Below are positions 55,161-62,382 of a stretch of 62,382 nucleotides of DNA, one piece after another (the first letter of the stretch is position 1; each line of letters starts with the position of its first letter). The notes under the pieces were generated by a model that worked only from the letters and a program-made list of their open reading frames with translations, had not been told where the DNA came from and searched no databases. The translations under genes and the position numbers were made by a program. The stretch is from Salaquimonas sp. (lineage in GTDB: Bacteria > Pseudomonadota > Alphaproteobacteria > Rhizobiales > Rhizobiaceae): the NCBI GenBank assembly GCA_028289365.1, contig JANQQM010000141.1:1-62382 (forward strand), given 5' to 3'.

Positions 55161-57116
55161 ATGACAAAACCAGAGCTCGGCGTCTGTTATTATCCTGAAC
55201 ACTGGCCGGAAGAAACTTGGGCTGAAGATGCCCGGCAGATGGCCGATCTTGGTTTGACATGGGTGAGAATTGGGGAATTTGCCTGGTCCAGGCTCGAACC
55301 TGCAAGGGGCCGATACGAGTTTGATTGGCTTGAACGCGCGATCGATATTCTTGCATCGGCCGGATTGAAAGTCGTACTTGGTACGCCGACTGCCACGCCG
55401 CCGAAATGGCTGGTCGATGAAATGGCCGAAATGCTGGCGGTCGATGCTGACGGAAAGACACGCGGTTTTGGGTCCCGCCGCCATTACTGTTTTTCCCATG
55501 ACGGTTATTTTGAAGAATGCCGCCGTATTACCAATGAGCTTGCGAAACGTTTCGGTACCAATCATGGTGTGCATGCCTGGCAGACGGATAATGAATATGG
55601 CTGTCATGACTCCGTCCATTCCTATTCGTCAGCTGCATTGCGGGAATTCCGAATCTGGCTGTCGCAGAAATATCAATCGCCTGAAGCGCTGAATCGGGCT
55701 TGGGGAAACGTATTCTGGTCCATGGAATATGCCTCATTTGACGAGATTGAATTGCCGAATTTGACGGTCACCGAAGCAAATCCGTCACACTGGATGGACT
55801 TTCATCGGTTCTCTTCCGAACAGGTCGTCAAATTCAATCATCTTCAGGTAGAGATAATCCGCCGACACTCTCCGGAGCGGCCCGTTATTCACAATTTCAT
55901 GGGCCGCACGCTTTCCTTCGATCACTTCGACCTCGGTGAGGATCTGGATATTTCTAGCTGGGATTCCTATCCGCTGGGCTTCCTGAGTGACCGCTCGGAC
56001 CGTCCCAATGATTTTGCGCTGCGCTATGCGAAATCAGGCGATCCGGATTTTCAGGCGTTCCATCATGACCTTTACCGAGCGACCTCCGGCGGGCGTTGGT
56101 GGGTGATGGAACAACAACCCGGCCCGGTAAACTGGGCTACTCACAATACTGCTCCCAATGACGGAATGGTGCGATTGTGGAGTTGGGAAGCAATTGCCCA
56201 TGGTGCGGAGGTCGTCAGTTACTTTCGCTGGCGTCAGGCACCATTCGGGCAGGAACAAATGCATTCAGGCATTTTGCGACCGGATTCCGTTCCGGCGCAC
56301 GCATTTTCAGAAGTCAGTCAAACTGCTTCCGAATTGACTGCGGTTGATGGAATTGAGATCGGGAAATCCGATGTGGCAGTTGTCTTTGACTATCCTTCAG
56401 CCTGGGCCTGGAAGATCCAGCCGCAGGGGACTGAATTTGACTACTTTCGGCTTGTTTATGATCACTATTGCGCGCTTCGCCGCCTGGGTCTGTCAATCGA
56501 CTTTCAAAACGCCGCTAATCCTGATCTGTCCGGTTACAAGCTGGTTCTTGTGCCCGGGCTGTTCTCATGGAATCAGCAGCTGTTGGAAGAAATGCGAAAG
56601 ACTGAGGCACAGATTGTTGTCGGCCCGCGTTCAGGATCTAAGACCGGCGATTTCCAGATACCCGGTGACCTTCCGCCAGATCTTCCTGCCGACATGCTGG
56701 ATTTGAAAGTTGCCAGGGTTGAAAGCTATCCTGAAAATCTTGAGATCAACGTGCCTGGCTCGGGGAGTTTCAAATTCTGGCGCGAACATGCGCAGGCGGG
56801 TTCTACGGCTTCCGTATTGCTTGATGCCGAGGATGGCTCACCCGCACTCATCCGCCAGGGCAACAATACTTATCTTGCCGGATGGGGTGATGATGAATTC
56901 CTCAGGAACATTTTACAGGATGTCACTGAAAGAGCAGGCCTCTCCACATTTAATGTCCCTGAGGGATTGTCGTTTCGCAGGAACGGCAAAATGATCTTCG
57001 CGTTCAACTACTCGCGCGAGAACATCAATCTGAATGAACTGGGCATCGAGGCAGAGTATCTGTTGGGCGGAAGCAATCTGGCACCGTCAGATGTTTCGAT
57101 CGGCAAGCTGACCTGA
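55161..57116 (+). CDS. Beta-galactosidase, GH42
   Basis: Retaining beta-galactosidase of 651 residues, cytoplasmic (no signal peptide), for lactose-like or plant galactan oligosaccharides. The acid/base is Glu145 (WQTDNEYGCH) and the nucleophile Glu317 (WWVMEQQPGP), near the positions in characterised GH42 enzymes. N-terminal CYYPEHWPEE is typical. A TIM barrel, a trimerisation domain and a small C-terminal beta domain can be outlined by length. Last gene of the operon, seven bases from the convergent ROK gene. Confidence 0.95.
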   Translation: MTKPELGVCYYPEHWPEETWAEDARQMADLGLTWVRIGEFAWSRLEPARGRYEFDWLERAIDILASAGLKVVLGTPTATPPKWLVDEMAEMLAVDADGKTRGFGSRRHYCFSHDGYFEECRRITNELAKRFGTNHGVHAWQTDNEYGCHDSVHSYSSAALREFRIWLSQKYQSPEALNRAWGNVFWSMEYASFDEIELPNLTVTEANPSHWMDFHRFSSEQVVKFNHLQVEIIRRHSPERPVIHNFMGRTLSFDHFDLGEDLDISSWDSYPLGFLSDRSDRPNDFALRYAKSGDPDFQAFHHDLYRATSGGRWWVMEQQPGPVNWATHNTAPNDGMVRLWSWEAIAHGAEVVSYFRWRQAPFGQEQMHSGILRPDSVPAHAFSEVSQTASELTAVDGIEIGKSDVAVVFDYPSAWAWKIQPQGTEFDYFRLVYDHYCALRRLGLSIDFQNAANPDLSGYKLVLVPGLFSWNQQLLEEMRKTEAQIVVGPRSGSKTGDFQIPGDLPPDLPADMLDLKVARVESYPENLEINVPGSGSFKFWREHAQAGSTASVLLDAEDGSPALIRQGNNTYLAGWGDDEFLRNILQDVTERAGLSTFNVPEGLSFRRNGKMIFAFNYSRENINLNELGIEAEYLLGGSNLAPSDVSIGKLT

Positions 57117-57123
57117 TGGTCTC

Positions 57124-58401
57124 CTAGGCGAGTTCCTGTTCCTTGAAAAGCACGTTCTGGTCCAGGAGAAACCTGGAAAAAAGCGGCAGGCCGGCGGCAC
57201 CAAGAGACCGCGCGCTGCTGCCGACGAGCCCTTTGACGACCTCCGGCGGATCAATTCCTTGCAAGTCGAGACACTCCAGCCTGCTTCGGGTGGCCTGGAT
57301 CAATCGATCCTTGACGCTTTCCGGAAATGCCCCGTCAATGACGGCGGCTTCAAAATCTATGACTGAACAGGCAGAAGCAATTGCAAAAGCCAGATGCGGT
57401 GCAGCGTCGTTGATCCACTTGTCTATTGCCGGTTCGAAATCATCCCAGTGATCGGGTTGAAGCCAGATTGGGGAAGGGTCCCTTCCGCTTTCAAGTAATA
57501 TTTTTTCAAGTTCATGAATTGAGGCATGATCGATTAATTGCTGCGGTGATCCGTTTTCGCCCCAAACCGGCATCGTGCCAAGTGCGCCGGCATTTCCGGT
57601 GCGGCCCGGATAGACCGCGTGGTTCAACACTATTCCGCCGCCGGCAAATGCCGCGATGAAAAAATAGACAAAGTCGGAATATTGCGCGCCTCGCCCAAAG
57701 ACCAGTTCGGCTCCGCAGGCGCAAGTCGCGTCGTTCTGTACCAGGACCGGAAGACCGACGGCGTCACTCAATTCCCCGCCGATATCCAGTCCGCGCCAGG
57801 CATCCATGCTTCCGGTTGGTGCATCGACCTTCTCGGGCCAGTTCCACAATCCAAAGGGCATCGATATCCCGATTCCGGCGATACGGTTGCGCTTGCGGAT
57901 CGCGATCTGATCGACAAAACCCTCGACAGCCTCGACCGCGAATTCCAGGATCGCGCCGGGCAGGGGATAGGGATAGGTCTTTCGGACAAAATTCCGTTCA
58001 TTGCCCAGGAAATCCACCAGTACCAGATCGGCACTCCGGCGACCAATTTTCAAGCCTATGGAATAGGCACCGTCAGGATTTAAGGACATCGGTATGGATG
58101 GCTGCCCAACCCTCCCGCGTGTGGGCTCGCCTCTCAACAGCAAACCCTCTGCCTCCAATGCGCGCATGATCACAGAGACCGTCTGTGCAGAAAGACCTGT
58201 TCGTCTCGCTATTTCGGATTTCGGCAGGCTTCCATGGCGCCTCACCAGGGAAAGCACCAGTCGCTCGTTATAGGCACGCACGCGGCTTTGGTTTGACCCG
58301 CCACTGGGATCAATCACATTTTCCAACTGGAGTTCGTTAGTCGGCACACTCTCTCCCAAATCGCTGATTTCCCAATTCAAGCGATTTTCAGCACGTCCCA
58401 T
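57124..58401 (-). CDS. ROK-family transcriptional regulator
   Basis: 425-residue repressor. About 43 N-terminal residues lead into SGGSNQSRVRAYNERLVLSLVRRHGS and a MarR-like helix-turn-helix (KSEIARRTGLSAQTVSVIMRALEAEGLLLRG), followed by a ROK sugar-sensing domain. The domain lacks the canonical Cys-x-CGxxGC zinc motif and the kinase catalytic stretch, consistent with a regulator. ATG at 58401 (GGGAGAGG just ahead) is preferred; an in-frame TTG at 58431 also has a GGGAG site and cannot be excluded. Divergent from frcB with a perfect operator in between, so it is probably the frc repressor. Confidence 0.9.
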   Translation of the reverse strand: MGRAENRLNWEISDLGESVPTNELQLENVIDPSGGSNQSRVRAYNERLVLSLVRRHGSLPKSEIARRTGLSAQTVSVIMRALEAEGLLLRGEPTRGRVGQPSIPMSLNPDGAYSIGLKIGRRSADLVLVDFLGNERNFVRKTYPYPLPGAILEFAVEAVEGFVDQIAIRKRNRIAGIGISMPFGLWNWPEKVDAPTGSMDAWRGLDIGGELSDAVGLPVLVQNDATCACGAELVFGRGAQYSDFVYFFIAAFAGGGIVLNHAVYPGRTGNAGALGTMPVWGENGSPQQLIDHASIHELEKILLESGRDPSPIWLQPDHWDDFEPAIDKWINDAAPHLAFAIASACSVIDFEAAVIDGAFPESVKDRLIQATRSRLECLDLQGIDPPEVVKGLVGSSARSLGAAGLPLFSRFLLDQNVLFKEQELA

Positions 58402-58446
58402 CCTCTCCCTAATTGGTTCATTGGATATCAAACAGCATCTCCCAAA

Positions 58447-58479
58447 TCAATAAATAAATCATTTGGATTTATTTATTGA
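58447..58479. promoter_or_regulatory. Perfect 14-base inverted repeat: probable ROK operator
   Basis: Arms TCAATAAATAAATC (58447-58460) and GATTTATTTATTGA (58466-58479) flank ATTTG with no mismatch. AT-rich palindromes with a short central gap are what NagC/Mlc-type ROK repressors bind. It lies in the ROK/frcB intergenic region, and a -35-like TTGACT (58476-58481) overlaps its right arm. Confidence 0.75.
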
Positions 58480-58613
58480 CTTTCCGTTGTTCGGGTGCAA
58501 ATCTTCGGATTGGACTGTGCGGGAGGAACCCAATTTATCAATTGGTATCGCACAACCGTCGACTACGCTGGAACCTCAGATCCGGCGTTTTTGTAAACTT
58601 GGGAGAGTAAATA

Positions 58614-59645
58614 ATGAAAAAGAGAATTGTCGCATCCGTTCTGGGTGCGTTGGCACTTGGCGTTGCCTCGACCACGATTGCTCAGGCTGCTTCCCATAGC
58701 ATGGGTGCTTGCCTGATTACCAAAACCGACACCAATCCTTTTTTCGTGAAAATGAAAGAAGGCGCCACGGCAAAAGCTAATGAACTCGGAATTGAACTGA
58801 AGAGTTTTGCAGGCAAGGTCGATGGCGACCACGAGACACAGGTTCAGGCGATTGAAACCTGCATCGCCGATGGCGCAAAAGGTATTCTGCTGACAGCCTC
58901 CGATACGTCCTCAATTGTGTCCGCCGTCAAACAGGCGCGTGATGCCGGCCTTCTGGTAATTGCGCTGGATACGCCGCTCGACCCAATCGATGCGGCCGAT
59001 GCGACCTTTGCCACTGATAATTTCCTTGCCGGTGAATTGATCGGCAAGTGGGCAGCAGCCACGCTTGGCGACGAAGCTGCTAATGCAAAGATCGGCATGC
59101 TTGATCTTGGTGTGAGCCAGCCGACCGTTGGCGTATTGCGCGACCAGGGCTTCCTGACCGGGTTCGGCATTGACGTGAAAGATCCGAGCAAATGGGGTGA
59201 CGAAGACGATCCACGCATCGTAGGTAATGACGTGACCGCAGGTAACGAAGAAGGTGGCCGCAAGGCAATGGAGAACCTTCTGGCAAAAGACCCGATGATC
59301 AACGTTGTCTACACCATCAACGAACCAGCAGCAGCAGGCGCCTATGAAGCCTTGAAAGCAATCGGACGCGAAGGCGATGTCCTTATCGTCTCCGTGGATG
59401 GCGGCTGCCCAGGTGTCCAGAACGGCGCAGACGGTGTAATCGGCGCAACATCCCAGCAATATCCGCTGCTGATGGCTTCCCTTGGCATCGAAGCGATTGC
59501 TGCCTGGGGCAAGGACGGCACCAAGCCCGAAAACACACCGGGCAAGGATTTCTTCGACACCGGTGTTGCGCTTGTTACAGACAAGCCCGCAGATGGCGTT
59601 GAATCCATTGACGTCAAAAAAGGCATGGAACTCTGCTGGGGATAA
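58614..59645 (+). CDS. frcB: Sugar ABC transporter substrate-binding protein (FrcB-like)
   Basis: 343-residue periplasmic-binding protein of the ribose/LacI-like type 4 family. Signal peptide [20 protein letters not shown] with cut near AQA. Then [61 protein letters not shown] and [10 protein letters not shown], all marks of the family. Order and relationship of the following genes match the frcBCAK operon of Sinorhizobium, which imports fructose, mannose and ribose. ATG 58614 follows GGGAGAGTAATA. Confidence 0.9.
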   Translation: MKKRIVASVLGALALGVASTTIAQAASHSMGACLITKTDTNPFFVKMKEGATAKANELGIELKSFAGKVDGDHETQVQAIETCIADGAKGILLTASDTSSIVSAVKQARDAGLLVIALDTPLDPIDAADATFATDNFLAGELIGKWAAATLGDEAANAKIGMLDLGVSQPTVGVLRDQGFLTGFGIDVKDPSKWGDEDDPRIVGNDVTAGNEEGGRKAMENLLAKDPMINVVYTINEPAAAGAYEALKAIGREGDVLIVSVDGGCPGVQNGADGVIGATSQQYPLLMASLGIEAIAAWGKDGTKPENTPGKDFFDTGVALVTDKPADGVESIDVKKGMELCWG

Positions 59646-59686
59646 TATTCCTCTTGGCTGGAATAGCCTGATTTTCTGTACACTAT

Positions 59687-59719
59687 GGTGGGAGGGGGCG
59701 TTATGCGTCCCCTCCAACC
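59687..59719 (+). repeat. Strong stem-loop between frcB and frcC
   Basis: GGTGGGAGGGGGCG (59687-59700) pairs with CGTCCCCTCCAACC (59706-59719) over 13 of 14 positions (one G-A mismatch, one G-T wobble), loop TTATG. Lacks a T-run, so an mRNA processing or stabilising structure that raises frcB expression above the rest is likely. Confidence 0.82.
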
Positions 59720-59786
59720 AGCGGGCTTGCATGTTGGCGGCAGCCCAAAAACGCGTGCCAAGGCGCTTTATTCTCGGGGGAACATC

Positions 59787-60860
59787 ATGGCAGAAGGTGC
59801 ATCCAAGGGTCAGGATTTCGAAAAGGCGGCTGCTGAAAGCCCCTCCGCAGTCGCGGAATTCGAGGATCACAACACCGGACTGATCGGTCGAGTACAACAC
59901 ACCCTGCACGTGACGCCTTCCTTGGTGCCATTGATCGTCCTGATACTTTCGGTGTTGATTTTCGGCATATTGCTTGGTTCGAAGTTCTTTTCGCCATTCG
60001 CTCTTACCTTGATATTGCAGCAGGTCCAGATTGTCGGAATCGTCGCTGCGGCTCAAAGCCTGGTGATCCTTACTGCAGGTATCGACCTTTCTGTCGGTGC
60101 CATCATGGTGCTCAGTTCCGTGGTGATGGGTCAATTCACCTTCCGCTACGGTCTACCAGTAGGAATGTCGGTTGCCTGTGGCCTGGCTTGCGGCGCAATA
60201 TGTGGCTACATCAACGGATTCCTGGTCGCCAGGGTCAAACTGCCGCCATTCATTGTGACTCTGGGCATGTGGCAGATAATTCTAGCGACGAACTTTCTCT
60301 ATTCGGCAAACGAGACAATCCGGTCCCAGGAGATCGAGGCAAATGCCCCATTCCTCCAGTTTTTCGGAAACAAGGTGAATATTGGCGGCGCCGTCTTTAC
60401 CAATGGCGTGATTTTCATGGTCGTCCTGGTGTTGGTGCTCGCCTATGCCTTACGACATACCGCCTGGGGTCGACACGTTTACGCTGTGGGCGATGATCCC
60501 GAGGCGGCAGAACTATCCGGTGTGAATGTCAAAGGAGTGCTGATTTCGGTCTATGTTTTGTCCGGAATCATCTGCGCATTTGCCGGATGGGCATTAATTG
60601 GGCGAATTGGGTCGGTTTCGCCCACTTCTGGCCAACTTGCCAATATTGAAAGTATAACGGCGGTCGTGATTGGCGGGATTTCGTTGTTCGGTGGACGCGG
60701 ATCAATCTTGGGCACATTGTTCGGAGCCTTGATCGTTGGTGTATTTACGCTTGGGCTGAGGCTGTTGGGGGCCGACGCTCAATGGACTTATTTGTTGATC
60801 GGCTTGCTGATTATTGCGGCGGTGGCGGTTGACCAGTGGATCAGGAAGGTGTCGGCATGA
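59787..60860 (+). CDS. frcC: Sugar ABC transporter permease (FrcC-like)
   Basis: 357-residue inner-membrane permease of the ribose/RbsC type with about ten hydrophobic segments after a 40-residue polar N-terminus. Marks: LTAGIDLSVGAIMVLSSVV, YINGFLVARVKLPPFIVTLGM, YAVGDDPEAAELSGVN and the FGGRGSILGTLFGALIVG end. ATG 59787 follows CGGGGGAACATC; a longer in-frame reading would extend into the stem-loop. Its stop overlaps the FrcA start (ATGA). Confidence 0.9.
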   Translation: MAEGASKGQDFEKAAAESPSAVAEFEDHNTGLIGRVQHTLHVTPSLVPLIVLILSVLIFGILLGSKFFSPFALTLILQQVQIVGIVAAAQSLVILTAGIDLSVGAIMVLSSVVMGQFTFRYGLPVGMSVACGLACGAICGYINGFLVARVKLPPFIVTLGMWQIILATNFLYSANETIRSQEIEANAPFLQFFGNKVNIGGAVFTNGVIFMVVLVLVLAYALRHTAWGRHVYAVGDDPEAAELSGVNVKGVLISVYVLSGIICAFAGWALIGRIGSVSPTSGQLANIESITAVVIGGISLFGGRGSILGTLFGALIVGVFTLGLRLLGADAQWTYLLIGLLIIAAVAVDQWIRKVSA

Positions 60861-61636
60861 TGGAGCCTATTCTTAAGGGAAGAAACCTCGTCAAACATTA
60901 TGGCAAGGTAACAGCACTGGACAATTGTGATTTTGATTTGTTGCCGGGTGAGATCCTGGCGGTCATCGGCGACAACGGTGCCGGCAAGAGCACATTGATC
61001 AAGGCGGTTTCCGGAGCGGTCATTCCCGATTCAGGCGAAATTTACATGGACGGCAAGCAAATTCAGTTCAACGCGCCGACCGAGGCGAGGGAGGCCGGTA
61101 TCGAAACCGTCTACCAGACGCTCGCCATGTCGCCGGCACTCTCGATTGCCGACAATATGTTCATGGGCCGGGAAATGCGCAAATCAGGATTCATGGGCGC
61201 GGTTTTGCGCCAACTTGATCGGGCGGCAATGGAAAAGTTTGCCCGTGACAAGCTCTCCGAACTTGGCCTGATGACAATCCAGAATATCAACCAAGCGGTA
61301 GAGACGCTTTCCGGCGGACAGCGGCAAGGCGTGGCAGTGGCACGTGCTGCCGCATTCGGATCGAAGGTGATTATCCTGGACGAGCCTACAGCTGCCCTTG
61401 GTGTTAAGGAGTCAAGGCGTGTCCTGGAGCTTATTTTGGATGTGAAGTCACGCGGCATACCGATCATCCTGATCTCTCACAACATGCCCCATGTCTTCGA
61501 GGTTGCGGATCGCATCCACGTGCACCGCTTGGGCAGACGCCTTTGTGTGATCGACCCGAAGGAATATACCATGTCGGACGCGGTCGCCTTCATGACTGGC
61601 GCAAAAGAGCCGCCCGCCGAAGCGCTTGCTGCATGA
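60857..61636 (+). CDS. frcA: Sugar ABC transporter ATPase (FrcA-like)
   Basis: 259-residue single-domain ATPase, unlike the double-length RbsA. Walker A GDNGAGKSTLIKA, Q-loop ETVYQTLAMSPALS, signature ETLSGGQRQGVAVARA, Walker B VIILDEPTAALG, H-loop LISHNMPH. This short form is characteristic of the FrcA branch. The start is ATG 60857 overlapping frcC (or ATG three bases later). The stop overlaps frcK by ATGA. Confidence 0.92.
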   Translation: MMEPILKGRNLVKHYGKVTALDNCDFDLLPGEILAVIGDNGAGKSTLIKAVSGAVIPDSGEIYMDGKQIQFNAPTEAREAGIETVYQTLAMSPALSIADNMFMGREMRKSGFMGAVLRQLDRAAMEKFARDKLSELGLMTIQNINQAVETLSGGQRQGVAVARAAAFGSKVIILDEPTAALGVKESRRVLELILDVKSRGIPIILISHNMPHVFEVADRIHVHRLGRRLCVIDPKEYTMSDAVAFMTGAKEPPAEALAA

Positions 61637-62262
61637 ATCTGGACGAACTGGCAGGCATCATACTGGGGAAGGCTAACGGCCGGGATCGCCTGATTGTCGC
61701 TATTGCCGGGCCGCCGGGAAGTGGAAAATCAACGCTTGCACAAAAACTTCATGACAAAATAGAAGCGCATAATTCTGCCGGGACTTCCGTGATTGTGCCG
61801 ATGGATGGCTTTCATCTCGATAATGAAACATTGGATCGGCTTGGGCTTCGGCAAAGGAAAGGCGCGCCGGAGACCTTCGACGCCGAAGGCTTTCTCGCCA
61901 TGATGCGGCAAATCAAGGAAAACAGGAACGCGATAGCTGTGCCCAATTTTGATCGCGAAATTGATTCTACCGTCGATCGTGGCAGCAAAGTTGTCCCTGA
62001 AGACAAGATAGTTCTGGCCGAGGGAAACTACCTGTTGCTCGAGACGGAACCCTGGAATCAGCTTGGCGATGTTTTCGATTACGCCATATTCGTCAATCCG
62101 GGTATGGAAACGCTTGAAACGCGCTTGGTCCAACGCTGGCTCGATCACGGACATGATGCCGAATCTGCTCGCCAACGTGCATTCTCAAATGACATTCCCA
62201 ATGCAGAAACAGTGATAAAAGGCTCGCGCAAGCCGAATCTGATTATAAAAGAAGAGCTATAA
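61633..62262 (+). CDS. frcK: FrcK-like P-loop kinase
   Basis: 209-residue P-loop protein of the uridine kinase/phosphoribulokinase-like family. P-loop VAIAGPPGSGKSTLAQKL, VPMDGFHLDNETLDRLGLRQRKGAPETFD (the substrate-site histidine and aspartate), and VLAEGNYLLLETEPWNQL. In Sinorhizobium the gene of this name ends the frc operon; whether it phosphorylates fructose itself is uncertain. ATG 61633 overlaps the frcA stop. Ribosylnicotinamide kinase-like or pantothenate kinase-like activity is a possible alternative. Confidence 0.85.
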   Translation: MNLDELAGIILGKANGRDRLIVAIAGPPGSGKSTLAQKLHDKIEAHNSAGTSVIVPMDGFHLDNETLDRLGLRQRKGAPETFDAEGFLAMMRQIKENRNAIAVPNFDREIDSTVDRGSKVVPEDKIVLAEGNYLLLETEPWNQLGDVFDYAIFVNPGMETLETRLVQRWLDHGHDAESARQRAFSNDIPNAETVIKGSRKPNLIIKEEL

Positions 62263-62290
62263 GCAACTGATATTGTTAATAAAAACCCAA

Positions 62291-62321
62291 GATGTGCATT
62301 CTTTGTGTCTGAATGCACATC
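62291..62321. repeat. Perfect 11-base inverted repeat after frcK
   Basis: GATGTGCATTC (62291-62301) and GAATGCACATC (62311-62321) flank TTTGTGTCT. No T-run follows on the plus strand; on the minus strand the bases after the arm include TTGGGTTTTT. It is 29 bases beyond the frcK stop and probably a terminator-like or operator element. Confidence 0.55.
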
Positions 62322-62357
62322 AGGCATGGATCGGTTTGCCTATCTTGAGGTCATCGG

Positions 62358-62374
62358 AAGGACACGGTGTCCTT
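62358..62374. repeat. 17-base palindrome at the window end
   Basis: AAGGACAC (62358-62365), G, GTGTCCTT (62367-62374): perfect symmetry around one base. It lies eight bases from the window edge. It could be a terminator stem or an operator for the next gene, which is not visible. Confidence 0.5.
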
Positions 62375-62382
62375 GATTACAA

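Noticed and set aside
58911-60134. Leftward open frame of 407 codons across frcB and frcC
   Set aside because: Antisense to two recognised genes; His/Cys-rich translation without a fold signature.

Overview
The window is one stretch of an alphaproteobacterial chromosome, most likely a Hyphomicrobiales (Rhizobiales) species of moderate GC content. This rests on several lines: a tyrS/anmK divergent pair, a long suf operon with an Irr-type box, a glnB-glnA operon behind a sigma-54 promoter, clpP-clpX-lon-hup gene order, BA14K-like and DUF2865 proteins, and a frcBCAK-type sugar uptake operon. The plcP-agt lipid-remodelling pair would suit a phosphate-poor, perhaps marine, habitat, but the genus cannot be fixed from this sequence. 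I saw no rRNA or tRNA gene, transposase, integrase, phage gene or CRISPR array; the whole window reads as vertically inherited chromosome.

Layout. 1-3.9 kb: tyrS (cut by the window edge), anmK, an aldo/keto reductase and an alpha/beta hydrolase. 4.1-12.2 kb: an iron-sulfur assembly operon (class I cysteine desulfurase, sufB, a cupin gene, sufC, sufD, sufS, sufT-like, sufA-like, tenA). 12.4-15.5 kb: VOC and TfoX-like genes, then glnA and glnB read leftward from a sigma-54 promoter with paired NtrC-like sites. 15.5-21.5 kb: a 52-residue membrane protein, an RhlE-like RNA helicase, a fasciclin protein, parE, two tiny single-span membrane proteins and a BA14K-like protein. 21.6-30.3 kb: nadE, an MFS transporter, gltX, a DUF2865 protein, maeB and an SDR. 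30.5-32.4 kb: plcP-agt behind a Pho box. 32.5-39.0 kb: a threonine/serine dehydratase, a dipeptide epimerase and an acyl-CoA oxidation group (thiolase, two SDRs, an ACAD11-like dehydrogenase). 39.2-45.9 kb: clpP, clpX, a membrane protein, lon, HU and a DUF2177 protein. 45.9-57.1 kb: galactoside utilisation (ABC importer, IclR regulator, GH36, sugar dehydrogenase, KDPGal aldolase, GH42). 57.1-62.4 kb: a ROK regulator divergent from frcBCAK.

How the genes work together. The suf genes build Fe-S clusters and are probably iron-controlled. The glnBA promoter is nitrogen-controlled and plcP-agt is phosphate-controlled, so three nutrient regulons have readable sites here. The galactoside block imports alpha- and beta-galactosides, splits them in the cytoplasm and starts De Ley-Doudoroff oxidation of galactose, although two steps of that route are not in the window. 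The frc block imports a monosaccharide, probably fructose, under a ROK repressor with a long perfect operator. Both sugar operons carry a strong stem-loop between the binding-protein gene and the first permease gene.

I did not find a clearly new large system. The least explained parts are the cupin gene inside the suf operon, the two tandem 41- and 42-residue membrane proteins beside parE, and the acyl-CoA/epimerase group.
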